64,000 nt of DNA from Deltaproteobacteria bacterium (GCA_029262455.1 JAJCZJ010000053.1:45348-109347), one strand, 5' to 3'. Positions 18,562 to 28,757 are shown, counted from the stretch's first letter. Notes: generated by a model from the sequence alone, not told the origin. Numbers and translations: made by a program.

Positions 18562-18593
18562 TCGCAAAAGCGCATCAGTCCTGCCTCTGATGC
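18562..18593 (-). terminator. possible terminator after the nitrate reductase operon
   Basis: GCATCAG (18572-18578) and CTGATGC (18587-18593) form a perfect 7-bp hairpin with an 8-base loop. On the minus strand it is followed by GCTTTTGCG, a short T run. It lies 31 bases beyond the Rieske gene stop and before the porin promoter. The remaining bases 18226-18561 hold no gene I can support. Confidence 0.5.
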
Positions 18594-18624
18594 TGACCGC
18601 CCCCGCCTAATGGATCGCGCCGTT

Positions 18625-19098
18625 CTAGGCGCGCGCGTCGAGAGTCCGACCGGCCACGAAGGCACGACCGTCGATCACAACAACCGAGATCCGTGTGAGT
18701 CCTCTCGGTGGAGGACCCGTGATCACGGAACCGTCGGCTGCATTGAATGCGGCAGCGTGGCAGGGACATTCAATCTGCTGCTGCGCTTCGGACCACAACA
18801 CCGGGCAGCCGAGATGCGGACAGGCTCGCTCAAAAGCTACGTAGCCACGGTCGGTATGAATCAAGAGACCCGCCGCCTCCTCTCGGTTCGGCAATTCAAA
18901 AGTAATTGCCTTGCCGACAGGCAGTCCTCTGGCGCCGACGAGTTCTAGACTCGGGTTGTCCAAAGAGGCTGCCGACGATCGCATGCGACCGCGAGCGATC
19001 CACCGCCCGTATCGATCACCAAACACCATCGCTCCAACCACAGCGATCGCCGACAACAGGAGGGACCGACGCGTCACCTGATCCACTGCATCGGTCAT
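18625..19098 (-). CDS. Rieske [2Fe-2S] protein of the nitrate reductase cluster
   Basis: This 157-residue protein has a Tat-like N-terminus (TRRSLLLSAIAVVGA) that may stay as an anchor. Ligands are CPHLGCPV (C93, H95) and CPCHAAAF (C111, H114), with C98 and C113 as the disulfide pair of high-potential Rieske proteins. Its ATG overlaps the stop of the ferredoxin subunit gene by four bases. In bc-type and some nitrate reductase complexes such proteins pass electrons from quinol; here it could link the cytochrome b-like protein at 21885 to the reductase. Confidence 0.85.
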   Translation of the reverse strand: MTDAVDQVTRRSLLLSAIAVVGAMVFGDRYGRWIARGRMRSSAASLDNPSLELVGARGLPVGKAITFELPNREEAAGLLIHTDRGYVAFERACPHLGCPVLWSEAQQQIECPCHAAAFNAADGSVITGPPPRGLTRISVVVIDGRAFVAGRTLDARA

Positions 19099-19715
19099 AA
19101 AATCGCCTCCGCCAGGCAGAGGTCTGCAATCGACTCTGCACCGCCTGCTCTCTCATCTGAGATCACCAGGCCATCCCCACGCACCGGTACGACGAAGGCG
19201 TTCCGCGTACGGACCAGGTGCCCGTCAAACTCGACCTCTTGAATCACGTACCCTGGCCGGCGAGACTGCAACTCTTCCGTGGTTCCGAAGAACAGCGCCT
19301 CCGAAGGACAAACCGTGGCGCACATCGGTCGCAAATCACGCGACGTCCGGTCATAGCAAAGATCGCACTTCGTCATTAAGTCGCGCTGCGAGTCATAGTT
19401 CGGAACGCCAAAGGGACAAGCGACAACACAGTTCGTGCAACCGATACACCGCTCGGTCATCGCAGTGTGAACGACTCCATCCGGTCCCTTCTGGATCGCG
19501 TCAGCCGGACAGGCCGTTGCGCAAGCCGGATCCTCGCAGTGCATGCAAACGGTTGGGGCCGTCTGCACCGTCGAGGCGCGGTCGACCTCGTCGAGATGGA
19601 TCATTGAGTAGCCGCCGTGGTCGGGACATTCGCTACACGCTTGCACGCAGGCCCGGCATCCAATGCAGCGCTGCGGGTCGACAAACAGCTTCTTGTCCGG
19701 TGGCACGCCCATCAT
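19095..19715 (-). CDS. 4Fe-4S ferredoxin-type electron-transfer subunit
   Basis: The 206-residue product has four Cys clusters: CIGCRACVQACSECP, CMHCEDPACATACP, CIGCTNCVVACPFGVP, and CDLC with CATVCP, matching the HycB/NrfC/DmsB type that carries four [4Fe-4S] centres. It has no signal peptide. GGAGAA six bases before the ATG at 19715 decides the start, and this ATG overlaps the TGA of the catalytic subunit (ATGA). It should pass electrons to the molybdopterin subunit. Confidence 0.85.
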   Translation of the reverse strand: MMGVPPDKKLFVDPQRCIGCRACVQACSECPDHGGYSMIHLDEVDRASTVQTAPTVCMHCEDPACATACPADAIQKGPDGVVHTAMTERCIGCTNCVVACPFGVPNYDSQRDLMTKCDLCYDRTSRDLRPMCATVCPSEALFFGTTEELQSRRPGYVIQEVEFDGHLVRTRNAFVVPVRGDGLVISDERAGGAESIADLCLAEAIL

Positions 19716-21880
19716 GGGCACTTCTCCAGTTGCACGGCCGACACTTTGAACTCAGGGATACCCGCCACCGGATCGAACGACCGATGGGTGAGCCGATTGA
19801 TCGAAAGAGCCCCCGGCCAGTGATAGGGCACAAAGACTGTGTCGGGACGCAACGTCGACACAACGCGAGCGGTAAGCTCAATTGAGTCGCGACGGCTACG
19901 CAGACGTACTCGTTCTCCCTCTGAGATCGAGTATCGCGATGCCAGCGCGGGATGTATCTCGACGTACGGCTCCGGACACTGCTCCACCAGCGGACCAATG
20001 CGGCGCGTCTGATTCCCCGACAGAAACTGCGATACGACCCGGCCCGTCGTCAAATAGATCGGGTAGCTTTCATCGAGTGGGTCGGCAGATGGCCGATACT
20101 CCACGGCCGCAAAGCGCGCGCGCTGGTCGGGATGGGCAAACACGCCGCCCTCGAAGAGTCTCGGAGTTCCCGGGTGCTCAGCTGTTGGGCAGGGCCAGAA
20201 CACGCCCATCTCTCGATCGATTCGTTCATAACTAATCCCGTAGTAGTCCGCCTTGCCTCCCGCCGAGGCCGCGCGCAGTTCGTCGAAGATCTCGCGCGGC
20301 GACTCGAAACCAAACTTCTCACCACAATCAAGCCGCGCGGCGATGTCGCACACGATGCGCCAATCAGTTCGCGCGCCTTCAGGCGGCTCAACCGCCTTAC
20401 GAATGTGAAGAACACGCCCCTCGGTACTGGTAACCGTCCCCTCATCCTCCTCCTGCAACGAACCCGGAAGGATGAGATCCGCATGTTGGGCGGTCTCCGA
20501 CATGAAGAAGTCGATCGCTACGAAGAAGTCGAGTCGTTCGAGAGCTTCTCGAGTAAACCGAGCATCCGGCAGCGAAACCAACGGATTGTAGCAGATTGAC
20601 AACATGCCACGGACTTCTCGGCGATGCGCCAGCCCTATGATCTCCGGTGACGTCGCTCCCTTGATCGGCAACTCTTGTTCGTCGATACCCCAGAAATCCG
20701 CGATGTGGGCTCGATGTTCAGGATTCTCGATATCCCGCGCACCGGGCAATTGATTACACCGCTGCCCGTGCTCGCGCGCACCCTGTCCATTCCCCTGTCC
20801 CGTGATCGATGCGTAGCCACAACCCGGCTTGCCAATCTGACCCGTCGCCAACACAAGATTGATGCAGGACAGAACATTATCGACACCCTTGGTATGGTGC
20901 TCGATTCCCCGAGCGTGCAGTAACATCGTCTTCTCAGCCCCTGTCCAAAGCTCGGCCGCCTGCCGAATCCTCGCGGCGGGTACGCCAACGAGCTGTTCGA
21001 TCCTCTCCGGCGCGTAGTCGCGAACCGCGGAGCGGACTTCATCGAAGCCGACTGTATGAGCTTCGATGAAGTCGGAATCTTGCCCACCCATTTCGAGAAC
21101 GACATGTAGAATCGCGTTCATCAAAGCAACGTCGGTTCCAGGCTTGACCGGAAGATAGAGGTCCGCAGTACGCGCGATCGGGGTCAACCGGGGATCGACG
21201 ACAACGAGCCGCGCCCCTCGGTCACGCGCCCGCCATATGTAGTCCGTGGTGATCGGGGAACACTCGGAAACATTCGACCCGGTCACGAACACCAAATCCG
21301 TTTCCGCGATGTCCGACCAAGGGTTCGCCGCCCGATCCATTCCAAAAGCCCGAAGATTGGCGGCTCCTGCCGCAACCATACAGAGGCGCCCGTTGTAGTC
21401 GATGTGGCGTGTGCCGAGAGCGACCCGGGCGAACTTCCCCATCAGATACGCCTTCTCGTTGGTCAACGACGCTCCGGACAAAACCGCAACGCTGTCGCGA
21501 CCATGATCCGACTGCAACTTCGCGAACCGATCGGCCACTGTATTCAATGCCTGGTCCCAGCCAATCGGTACAAAGCCCCCGTCCCTACGGAGCAGAGGCG
21601 ACGTGATGCGGTCGGCATGATTGTTTAGCAGGTAGCGTTTGATCCCCTTGGGACACAGCTTTCCTTGGTTGAACGGAAACTCCTCCCAAGGCTCGATGCC
21701 GACCACCTTCTCCTCAGCAACGAGAAGCTTGATCCCGCATTGCTGACCGCAGAAGCAGCAATGCGTCTCGACCTTGCGATCCGGCTCGCGTCGCTGTGCA
21801 AATCCACCCGGTGGCTCGAAAGCCAGATGGGGGCCATGGCGGTCGGCCAGAGTCTCTTGGTCGCATGGGATTCGGGCCAT
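19712..21880 (-). CDS. nasA: Molybdopterin nitrate reductase, assimilatory NasA/NarB type
   Basis: A 722-residue member of the DMSO-reductase superfamily. The N-terminal [4Fe-4S] ligands are C41, C44, C48 and C76. The predicted Mo ligand is C167 in DYNGRLCMVA, the Cys type shared by Nas and Nap enzymes. There is no Tat signal, which fits a cytoplasmic assimilatory enzyme reducing nitrate to nitrite. The C-terminal molybdopterin-dinucleotide domain is seen as YPIYLTTGRVVSQFLSGNQT. GAGGTGAAGAG precedes the ATG. The genes for an ABC nitrate importer lie upstream and electron-transfer subunits downstream. The substrate is inferred from this context. Confidence 0.85.
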   Translation of the reverse strand: MARIPCDQETLADRHGPHLAFEPPGGFAQRREPDRKVETHCCFCGQQCGIKLLVAEEKVVGIEPWEEFPFNQGKLCPKGIKRYLLNNHADRITSPLLRRDGGFVPIGWDQALNTVADRFAKLQSDHGRDSVAVLSGASLTNEKAYLMGKFARVALGTRHIDYNGRLCMVAAGAANLRAFGMDRAANPWSDIAETDLVFVTGSNVSECSPITTDYIWRARDRGARLVVVDPRLTPIARTADLYLPVKPGTDVALMNAILHVVLEMGGQDSDFIEAHTVGFDEVRSAVRDYAPERIEQLVGVPAARIRQAAELWTGAEKTMLLHARGIEHHTKGVDNVLSCINLVLATGQIGKPGCGYASITGQGNGQGAREHGQRCNQLPGARDIENPEHRAHIADFWGIDEQELPIKGATSPEIIGLAHRREVRGMLSICYNPLVSLPDARFTREALERLDFFVAIDFFMSETAQHADLILPGSLQEEDEGTVTSTEGRVLHIRKAVEPPEGARTDWRIVCDIAARLDCGEKFGFESPREIFDELRAASAGGKADYYGISYERIDREMGVFWPCPTAEHPGTPRLFEGGVFAHPDQRARFAAVEYRPSADPLDESYPIYLTTGRVVSQFLSGNQTRRIGPLVEQCPEPYVEIHPALASRYSISEGERVRLRSRRDSIELTARVVSTLRPDTVFVPYHWPGALSINRLTHRSFDPVAGIPEFKVSAVQLEKCP

Positions 21881-21884
21881 CTCT

Positions 21885-22931
21885 TCACCTCAACTGGAAT
21901 GCGCCGTTCAGCGAACGATTGTGCGCCGACGCCAGCTCACGCCTTCGACAAGGCGGGCATAGCGCCAAGCGCTCTCCGAGAAGCAATCCGTTTCCCTGCA
22001 AGGTGCCACGGATTGCGCGGATCTGATCCGACGTCGCAGAGACCTGATCGCCACAACGAGGGCAAACGGCCATAGGATTGCGGGCGCGCTCCACCTGCAC
22101 TCCAAGATGCAATGGACGGATGAAAAGATGGAACAGCTTCGAAAAGGGCAGCGCAATCAGCAACGCAATAACGCTCAGCTCATGCACCCAAGCAGCAGCG
22201 CCGAACCACCCGAACGGGGCAAACGCCGCCACAACGGGAAGGGCCAGACCGGTGACGGCAACGGCGGTCAGCAACAACAGGGGCAACGCGTGAAACCCCA
22301 TCCTCGCGCTGTCGGAATCGGCGCGAAGTCGGCGCCAAACCAAGACCGCGCCACCACCCAGTACCGCAAAGCCGGATAAGATCAGCGTGTGAAAGATCAT
22401 CCAGCCCACAACACCATCGACAGAGAAAGTGATTGTCGGAACCGAGAAAAGCAGGGCTCTGTAATCGCGATCGCCCACTGCCTCGAATCGAAGCCAACCG
22501 AAGACCAATGGCAGTGTGACTGCGAAACCGGTGAGCGTCCCGAAGGCAAGCAACAGATGCCCACGCCACAAATTCACGTCACGGGCACGAATGAAATTCT
22601 GTGCAAAAAGTTTACCCGCCAGGCCCTTCACCAGCACCATCCACTCGCCGCGATCCCGCATGGCTTCCGCGAGGAGGCGGCCAAAGTAGGCTGATGGTGG
22701 GCGGCGCCAGAACAGCGCCACGCGGTATGCGGTGATCGCGAACGACGCAATCACCGCGCAAAGGTACCCCAAGAGTGCCAGATCGATATGACGCAAGCCC
22801 CCGGAACCAGCAAAGATCATCGCGAGCAGGAGCGAAGTCGCGATCGCTGCAGACCGGCAAGCCGCCCTTCTAGCCTCGTCCAAGACTGTACCGCGAAGGG
22901 CAAAGCCGGACCCGATGGAGAGCTGCTTCAC
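21885..22931 (-). CDS. Cytochrome b-like membrane subunit with C-terminal zinc ribbon-like motif
   Basis: A 348-residue protein with six or seven hydrophobic helices and conserved-looking His residues ([39 protein letters not shown]) as in NarI/HdrE-type haem b quinol oxidoreductases. After the last helix comes CPRCGDQV and, 36 residues later, CPPCRR, which look like a zinc ribbon or metal site. Its GTG start overlaps the stop of the upstream ATPase gene by four bases, and the nitrate reductase gene starts five bases after it. It probably takes electrons from quinol for nitrate reduction; that is inference. Confidence 0.65.
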   Translation of the reverse strand: MKQLSIGSGFALRGTVLDEARRAACRSAAIATSLLLAMIFAGSGGLRHIDLALLGYLCAVIASFAITAYRVALFWRRPPSAYFGRLLAEAMRDRGEWMVLVKGLAGKLFAQNFIRARDVNLWRGHLLLAFGTLTGFAVTLPLVFGWLRFEAVGDRDYRALLFSVPTITFSVDGVVGWMIFHTLILSGFAVLGGGAVLVWRRLRADSDSARMGFHALPLLLLTAVAVTGLALPVVAAFAPFGWFGAAAWVHELSVIALLIALPFSKLFHLFIRPLHLGVQVERARNPMAVCPRCGDQVSATSDQIRAIRGTLQGNGLLLGERLALCPPCRRRELASAHNRSLNGAFQLR

Positions 22932-23719
22932 GACGCCAGCCGCTCCTGGCCCTCGCTCTCGAGAAAACCGATGAGATGCTCACGCAATCGATAGTACTCC
23001 GGATGGTCCAACACATCGGCACGGCGTCGCGGCCGGGGAAAGCCGACTTCGAGAATGTCGCCGACCCGCGCCCGCGGCCCGCTCGTCATCATGACAATCC
23101 GATCCGACAAGAACAGCGCCTCGTCGACGTCATGTGTCACCATCAGCGCAGTCCGTTGATCGCGGCGCCAGAGACCTAAAAGTACATCGTGCAACTCCAT
23201 CCGCGTCAACGAGTCCAACATTCCAAACGGCTCATCGAGCAGGAGGACTTTGGGCGCGAGAGAGAAGGCTCGCGCAATCCCGACCCGCTGCCGCATACCG
23301 CCGGACAGTTCGCTCGGGAATTTCTCCATCGAGTCCGCCAAGCCCACGACACTGAGGTAGTACTCGACGATCTCAGACCTCACCGACGGCTCGACATGCG
23401 GATAAACCTGATCAGCGGCCAACATGACGTTGTCGCGGGCAGACAGCCATGGCAGCAGACTTGGCGATTGGAAGACTACGCCACGATCGGGCCCTGGCCC
23501 GTCGATCTCCTTGCCATCGACCACGATCGCACCTGAGGAGATCGAGCTGAGCCCCGCCACCATCGACAACACCGTCGACTTCCCACAACCAGAGTGTCCG
23601 ATCAGGCAAACGAACTCGCCCTTCTGGATATCCACGTTGAATCCATCGACGACCAGCTGCGGACCACTCCTCGTAGGGTACGCTTTGGAAAGCTCGTAGA
23701 GTTCGACATAACCGGGCAT
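22928..23719 (-). CDS. Nitrate ABC transporter ATP-binding protein
   Basis: The 263-residue ATPase has Walker [10 protein letters not shown], signature [14 protein letters not shown] and Walker [12 protein letters not shown], then the H-loop VTHDVDEA. It belongs to the NrtC/NrtD/SsuB/TauB class for nitrate, sulfonate and taurine importers; the nrt context decides for nitrate or nitrite. It lacks the SBP-like C-terminal domain of cyanobacterial NrtC. It follows a paralogous ATPase gene with a four-base gap. Confidence 0.85.
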   Translation of the reverse strand: MPGYVELYELSKAYPTRSGPQLVVDGFNVDIQKGEFVCLIGHSGCGKSTVLSMVAGLSSISSGAIVVDGKEIDGPGPDRGVVFQSPSLLPWLSARDNVMLAADQVYPHVEPSVRSEIVEYYLSVVGLADSMEKFPSELSGGMRQRVGIARAFSLAPKVLLLDEPFGMLDSLTRMELHDVLLGLWRRDQRTALMVTHDVDEALFLSDRIVMMTSGPRARVGDILEVGFPRPRRRADVLDHPEYYRLREHLIGFLESEGQERLAS

Positions 23720-23723
23720 CGAC

Positions 23724-24641
23724 TCACCTCACAATCGATAGTCGTGGAGCCGAGAGATCCATCGGCTCCACATCCGGAAGCGAGACCGGTTGGGAATAGG
23801 ACTCGCTTGCCTGAGTCGCCGCCGCCTCGATCAGGTACTGTGTCACCATGTTGCGGAGGGACTTGAACTCCGGATCGTGATTCAACGCCGTGCGATTTCT
23901 CGGGCGCGACAGGCGAACCGGAAACGAAGGTCCCAAGGTCGCGCGCGGGCCCGGCCGGAGAGGAACAATCCGATCGGCAAGAAGAATCGCTTCATCCACG
24001 TCGTTGGTAATGAGCACGACTGTCTTACGATCCTCTTCCCAGATCCGCTCGATCTCGTCTTGCAAGGTAGCCCGGGTGAGAGCATCCAACGCGCTCAACG
24101 GCTCATCGAGAAGTAAGATCGCCGGGTCGGTAGCGAGCGCACGTGCAACCGACACCCTCTGGCGCATACCCCCAGACAGCTCCGACGGAAACTTCGCCAA
24201 CGCTTCCCCCAGATTGACCAGTTCTACGTATCGCAGAACATGCTCGCGGCGCTGGGCGGCCGTCCAATCAGAGAACACTTCGTCAACCGCGAGCGCGACG
24301 TTCCCTTCCACACTGAGCCACGGGAGAAGTGAATAGTTTTGAAACACCACGCCACGATCGGGACCCGGTCCCTGAATCGGCGCGCCGCGCAAGCTGATCG
24401 AACCGGCATCGGGCTCGATCAGGCCACCCATCAGCGAGATCAGGGTGGACTTTCCGCTGCCGGAAAAGCCTACGATCGCGACAAACTCGCCTTCTGAAAT
24501 CCCGAGATTGACACCGCAAAGGACATCCGTTCGCGACTCAACCGCCCCGTACGACTTGCTTACGGCAGACAGTTCAAAGAACGAGTCCGGAGGGCACGGT
24601 CGGGACGAAGTAGCCGACGGATCAGACACTGGCAACGTCAT
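23724..24641 (-). CDS. Nitrate ABC transporter ATP-binding protein
   Basis: A 305-residue ATPase with Walker [10 protein letters not shown], signature [14 protein letters not shown], Walker [12 protein letters not shown] and H-loop region LITNDVDEA, where Asn replaces the usual His. That substitution could weaken hydrolysis at one site, so the heterodimer with the 22928 product may be asymmetric. The C-terminal about 40 residues extend past the core. The start overlaps the permease gene by 20 bases. Confidence 0.83.
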   Translation of the reverse strand: MTLPVSDPSATSSRPCPPDSFFELSAVSKSYGAVESRTDVLCGVNLGISEGEFVAIVGFSGSGKSTLISLMGGLIEPDAGSISLRGAPIQGPGPDRGVVFQNYSLLPWLSVEGNVALAVDEVFSDWTAAQRREHVLRYVELVNLGEALAKFPSELSGGMRQRVSVARALATDPAILLLDEPLSALDALTRATLQDEIERIWEEDRKTVVLITNDVDEAILLADRIVPLRPGPRATLGPSFPVRLSRPRNRTALNHDPEFKSLRNMVTQYLIEAAATQASESYSQPVSLPDVEPMDLSAPRLSIVR

Positions 24642-25638
24642 AACTAAAAACCCTCTGCAGACTGACCATCATGCGGTCCAACAGGAACCCGATGAACCCA
24701 ATGGTCGCCACGGCAACCATGATCTGCGCTAAGGTCTGGCTGCTTCCGTTCTGGAACATGTCCCAAACGAATTTCCCTAGACCAGGATTCTGCGCCAACA
24801 TCTCCGCCGCAATCAGCACCATCCAGCCGACGCCCAACGAAAGCCGGAGTCCGGTGAAGATCAGCGGCAGGGACGAGGGGATCACGATCTTCGTTACCGT
24901 TCGCCACCAGCTGAGCTTCAAGACCTTCGCAACGTTCAAGTAGTCGCGCTCGACCGAGGCAACGCCGAGAGCAGTGTTCACCAGAGTCGGCCACAAGGAG
25001 CATAGAGATACGGTGACCGCCGAACTGATGAACGATTTCTCGAACATCGGGTCGCTGCTGGTGTAGAGCCCACTGACCATGATCATCACGATCGGCAGCC
25101 AGGCGAGCGGCGACACCGGTTTGAAGATCTGAATCAGCGGACTCACAGCCAAATAAAAGGTCTCACTCAGCCCACACAGGATCCCCACCGGCACCGCAAT
25201 GAGAGAGGCAAGGACAAAACCGGCGAACACGGTCTTCAAACTCGTGACAATCTGATCGAAGTAAGTCGGCTTGCCCGAGTACCGGCGCTCCTTCCACGGC
25301 TTCCCCTGCGCCAGGTACTTCTCTTTCAGTGTCTCCATTCGAACCTGAAAGTCCTTCGCCTTTTGCCGCTCCTCATAGTGTTCCTCGACCAGGTTGGACG
25401 CCTCGTGCCACACCGCCCGCGGACCGGGGACCGCACCAATACTGGTCTGCACCGAAGCGGCAACCGCCGACCAGATCCCGAAAAAGGCTGCCATCGCAAT
25501 GATCGGAATCCCGAAGCTTCGCGTAATTGTAATCAGCTGTTCACGCGGGTCCTCGCCTGCAAACAAGCGAACGAACGGCACAAGAAGATCCAGTCCCGCA
25601 AACTCAAATCCTCGAATCACACGTGCCCGATTAGACAT
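24622..25638 (-). CDS. nrtB: Nitrate ABC transporter permease
   Basis: This 338-residue inner-membrane protein has about six helices. The EAA-like loop is seen as [20 protein letters not shown], which docks on the ATPases. A hydrophilic insert rich in Lys and Glu (about residues 75-115) lies after the first helix. The order nrtA, nrtB and two ATPase genes is the classical nitrate importer layout. Confidence 0.83.
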   Translation of the reverse strand: MSNRARVIRGFEFAGLDLLVPFVRLFAGEDPREQLITITRSFGIPIIAMAAFFGIWSAVAASVQTSIGAVPGPRAVWHEASNLVEEHYEERQKAKDFQVRMETLKEKYLAQGKPWKERRYSGKPTYFDQIVTSLKTVFAGFVLASLIAVPVGILCGLSETFYLAVSPLIQIFKPVSPLAWLPIVMIMVSGLYTSSDPMFEKSFISSAVTVSLCSLWPTLVNTALGVASVERDYLNVAKVLKLSWWRTVTKIVIPSSLPLIFTGLRLSLGVGWMVLIAAEMLAQNPGLGKFVWDMFQNGSSQTLAQIMVAVATIGFIGFLLDRMMVSLQRVFSYDVASV

Positions 25639-25677
25639 CGGCCCTCCTCCTAATCCCCTGGTGGTGAATCCGAAACG

Positions 25678-27063
25678 TCACTCGACACCGGCCGCTGGCA
25701 AATCCTTGAGGCCCACCTGGAACTTGGCCAGATAGGCGTTCGGTTCGCGGCCGTCGTAAACCACACCGTCGATGAAGCCACGATCCGGGGCCTTGAAGCC
25801 GTCAGTGACCGGCACATCGGCCGGACTCAGCGCGCCTTCGGCAACCAACAACGCCGCCGCCTTGGCGTAAATGTCAGGGCGATAAACCTTCTTCGCAACG
25901 TCGTGATACCACTCGTCGGTTTTCGCTTCGCCGATCTGTCCCCAGCGGCGCATTTGCGTCAGGAACCAAACCGCATCGCTATAGAATGGGTAGGTCGCAT
26001 AGTGTCGGAAGAAGACGTTGAAATCGGGCATCTCGCGCTTATCGCCCTTTTCGAACTCGAACGTCCCAGTCATGCTGTTCGCGATCACCTCCTCGTCAGC
26101 GCCGACGTACTCGCTGCGAGCCAGGATCTTGACCGCCTCGACCCGATTCTCCGGAGAGGCGTCCAGCCACTTGCCGGCTCGAATCAGTGACTTCACCACT
26201 GCCAGCGTCGTGTTCGGATTCGCATCGGCCCAGGCCTTCGTGATTCCGAAGACCTTTTCCGGGTTGTTCTTCCAGATCTCATAGTTCGTCACGACCGGCA
26301 CGCCGATCCCGCGAAACACCGCCTGCTGATTCCAAGGCTCGCCGACGCAATAGCCCTGAATGGTCCCCTGCTCGAGCGTGGCCGGCATCTGCGGCGGTGG
26401 CGTCACTGAAATCAGAACATCTGCGTCCGTCGTTCCGGTCGTGTCGCCGCCGGTGTAGTACCCCGGAGAGATGCCCTCGGCCGCCAGCCAGTAACGCAAC
26501 TCGTAGTTGTGGGTCGAAACCGGAAAGACCATCCCCATCCGCAAGGGATCACCGTCCTCATTGTACTCGGCGACGATCGGTTTGAGCGCCTTGGCGGAGA
26601 TCGGGTGCGGCGGCTTCGGTTGAGCGAGAGCCGGATCATTCTCTTTCATCTTGGCCCAGATCTCGTTCGAAACCGTGATGCCGTTGCCGTTCAGATCGAG
26701 ACTGAACGGAGTTACGACGTGGGCCTTCGTTCCAATCCCAATAGTCGCGCCAATCGGTTGACCCGCCAACATGTGGGCCCCGTCGAGCTCGCCACTGATA
26801 ACCCGATCTAAAAGAATCTTCCAGTTCGCCTGCGCCTCCAGGGTGACGAACAGACCCTCCTCCTCGAAAAACCCCTTTTCCTTCGCAATGACGAGCGCCG
26901 CACAGTCCGTGAGCTTGATGAAGCCAAACTTCAGTTCATCCTTCTCGACATCGAGCAACGCTCCGTCGGCACCGCGTCCGAGAAGTAGCAACAGAACCGT
27001 CGTGACAACGCCCCGGCCAACTCCGGCCTTGGTTGCCTTGTCCACACGCAGTGAGACTCCCAT
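25678..27063 (-). CDS. nrtA: Nitrate ABC transporter substrate-binding protein
   Basis: The 461-residue product has a signal peptide (about residues 14-35) and the NrtA/CmpA fold: [53 protein letters not shown] and [11 protein letters not shown]. Trp, Lys and Gln/Glu-Pro-Trp residues line the oxyanion site in known NrtA. The ATG at 27063, with AAGGAG eleven bases upstream, is better than a GTG at 27084. It leads the nitrate operon, divergent from a LysR gene, with a sigma-54 type element about 120 bases upstream. Confidence 0.87.
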   Translation of the reverse strand: MGVSLRVDKATKAGVGRGVVTTVLLLLLGRGADGALLDVEKDELKFGFIKLTDCAALVIAKEKGFFEEEGLFVTLEAQANWKILLDRVISGELDGAHMLAGQPIGATIGIGTKAHVVTPFSLDLNGNGITVSNEIWAKMKENDPALAQPKPPHPISAKALKPIVAEYNEDGDPLRMGMVFPVSTHNYELRYWLAAEGISPGYYTGGDTTGTTDADVLISVTPPPQMPATLEQGTIQGYCVGEPWNQQAVFRGIGVPVVTNYEIWKNNPEKVFGITKAWADANPNTTLAVVKSLIRAGKWLDASPENRVEAVKILARSEYVGADEEVIANSMTGTFEFEKGDKREMPDFNVFFRHYATYPFYSDAVWFLTQMRRWGQIGEAKTDEWYHDVAKKVYRPDIYAKAAALLVAEGALSPADVPVTDGFKAPDRGFIDGVVYDGREPNAYLAKFQVGLKDLPAAGVE

Positions 27064-27183
27064 GGTACGTCTTTCTCCTTCCACTCCACCGCTCCACGGT
27101 ACTCACCTTGGTTGGCATCCAGAGTGCTTATGATTTCGATCCGAGTAGCCAATGCGGCTGCGGCACTTACGCCACTGAAACAA

Positions 27184-27200
27184 CGCAATACTGATGCCAC
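27184..27200 (-). promoter_or_regulatory. possible sigma-54 type promoter of the nitrate operon
   Basis: On the minus strand TGGCATCAGTATTGC (27199-27185) keeps TGGCA, the spacer and a perfect TTGC, so GG and GC have the required spacing; the usual C after TGGCA is T. It lies about 120 bases before the nrtA start, leaving a leader of about 110 bases. It is weaker than the porin and nirB copies. Confidence 0.5.
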
Positions 27201-27214
27201 ATGGGTTTTGTGGC
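27196..27214. promoter_or_regulatory. inverted repeat GCCACA-N7-TGTGGC, candidate operator
   Basis: GCCACA (27196-27201) and TGTGGC (27209-27214) are perfect inverted half-sites seven bases apart in the region between nrtA and the LysR gene. It touches the -24 end of the sigma-54 type element. A LysR or other regulator could bind here. Confidence 0.4.
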
Positions 27215-27426
27215 CCGGAGAGACGCAAAATGAAGACATCGCCCCTTCCAAGTCACCCTCAACCGACCCGAATACCTGCCCACGAAATCAGCACCTGTGC
27301 ACGGGAATTGAACAATCCAGAAACCGATCGCGGATCACGAACGAAAGCATCGTTCAGCCTTATCGAGCGAGCCCCCTTCGCTTCTTGCGCGCCTCCGCGC
27401 CTTCGCTGAAGCGAGAGGAGAACGGG

Positions 27427-28326
27427 ATGGAAGCCAAACACCTACGAACCTTCATCACGACCGTCGAGCTCGAGAGCTTCACTCGCGCAGCGCGCCGACT
27501 CGGATTGTCTCAATCCGCAATCAGTCAACAGATCGGCACGCAGGAGCGTCAACTCGGGGTCAAATTGCTCGTTCGCAACGGGCGCGGAACGAAGACAACG
27601 CCCGCGGGCGAGATCCTGTTTCACTACGCGAAACAAATCGTCGCCAAGATGGACGAAGCTCAGCGAATGATCGCGGAGTACGACGAGAGAGGAACGGGAC
27701 GCATACGAATCGGCGCTGGCGGCGCGTCGTGCGAGCATCTGCTGCCCTCGGTCCTACAGGAGTTCGGCGCACGATTTCCGAAGTCCGAAATCCGCGTCGT
27801 CAGCGGACACTCGGATCTCACTCTCGATCGCCTGCTGGCCGGCGACCTCGACGTCGGCATGATCTCACTTCCCTCTGAAACTACCGGACTTCAGACTTTC
27901 GACCTGGGAAGCGATGAGCTGATGGCAATCGCGCCGGGATCTCACGCCTGGAAGGATCTGCGCCGCGTTCCCCTCGAAGAATTCGCGACGTCGCCGTTGA
28001 TTGTCTACGAAAAGCGCAGTTCCGCGTTTCGCCTATTCGAGGAGGCGCTGGTTCGCGAGGGGATTTTTCCGAAGATTTCCATGGAACTCGACCACCTCGG
28101 CGCAGCCGTCGGTATGGTCAAAGCCGGCATCGGCGTTTCCGTGCTACCTCGATGGGCCGTGGAGTCCCTCTCGAGCACGGGCGATATTGCAGTTCGCCCC
28201 ATCGGCCGCAGCGGTCTCTTTCGCAAGTGGGCCCTCGCGACGCGTGCCGAAGGGCACATGAGTCACTCCGTCAAGGCCTTCGTCAATCTCGGCATCGAGC
28301 TCTTGCCGCCTTTGCTCACTGTTTAG
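27427..28326 (+). CDS. LysR-family transcriptional regulator of nitrate genes
   Basis: A 299-residue regulator with an N-terminal winged helix-turn-helix (SFTRAARRLGLSQSAISQQIG, about residues 17-37) and a LysR substrate-binding domain. The ATG at 27427 has GAGAGGAGAA upstream; the frame continues farther back without homology. It is divergent from nrtA and convergent with nirD, so it probably controls nitrate/nitrite genes, as Cbl/NtcB/NasR-like LysR proteins do elsewhere. Its stop codon overlaps the nirD stop. Confidence 0.85.
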   Translation: MEAKHLRTFITTVELESFTRAARRLGLSQSAISQQIGTQERQLGVKLLVRNGRGTKTTPAGEILFHYAKQIVAKMDEAQRMIAEYDERGTGRIRIGAGGASCEHLLPSVLQEFGARFPKSEIRVVSGHSDLTLDRLLAGDLDVGMISLPSETTGLQTFDLGSDELMAIAPGSHAWKDLRRVPLEEFATSPLIVYEKRSSAFRLFEEALVREGIFPKISMELDHLGAAVGMVKAGIGVSVLPRWAVESLSSTGDIAVRPIGRSGLFRKWALATRAEGHMSHSVKAFVNLGIELLPPLLTV

Positions 28327-28757
28327 CCAGACGACCGAATCGCAAACGTCCGAGGTTGGCGAGCCTCGGACGTCGCGCTCCGTTCACGCTCAAGAAACGC
28401 TGCGCCCGGAGTGGAAAGATACACAACGCCTTCCTCCACACGGACCGCAAACGTTTCGATGGCCAAGTCGTCGCCGCTAAGGCACCGACCATCGCGCAGA
28501 GAGAACGTACGCTTGTGCATCGGGCACGCAATCTTGGGCTCGTCTCCATGACTGCCGGTCAGGGCTCGAGACAAAACCATCTCGTTCCAGTGGGGGCAGC
28601 GGTTCTGAGTCGCATACCACTTCCCGGAACCTTCCATACGGAATATGGCGACCTGGACTCCTTCAAACGTCACACAAGCCCCGCCGCCTGGAAGTACCGA
28701 CTCGACGTCGCACACAGGCACCCAACAAGCACTGCCATTCAGCTGCGGTAAACTCAT
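28323..28757 (-). CDS. nirD: Nitrite reductase [NAD(P)H] small subunit
   Basis: The 144-residue protein has a NirD/Rieske-like fold with intact ligands NRCPHWN and ACPMHKRTFSL. Many NirD proteins have lost these Cys and His, so this copy may hold a [2Fe-2S] cluster. Its start overlaps the nirB stop by four bases. The C-terminal about 30 residues are extra and polar. The 3-prime end overlaps the convergent LysR stop by four bases. Confidence 0.88.
   Translation of the reverse strand: MSLPQLNGSACWVPVCDVESVLPGGGACVTFEGVQVAIFRMEGSGKWYATQNRCPHWNEMVLSRALTGSHGDEPKIACPMHKRTFSLRDGRCLSGDDLAIETFAVRVEEGVVYLSTPGAAFLERERSATSEARQPRTFAIRSSG

Noticed and set aside
18282..18665. 127-residue minus-strand frame between Rieske and porin genes
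   Set aside because: It overlaps the Rieske gene and the terminator hairpin, has no ribosome site and no recognisable motif.
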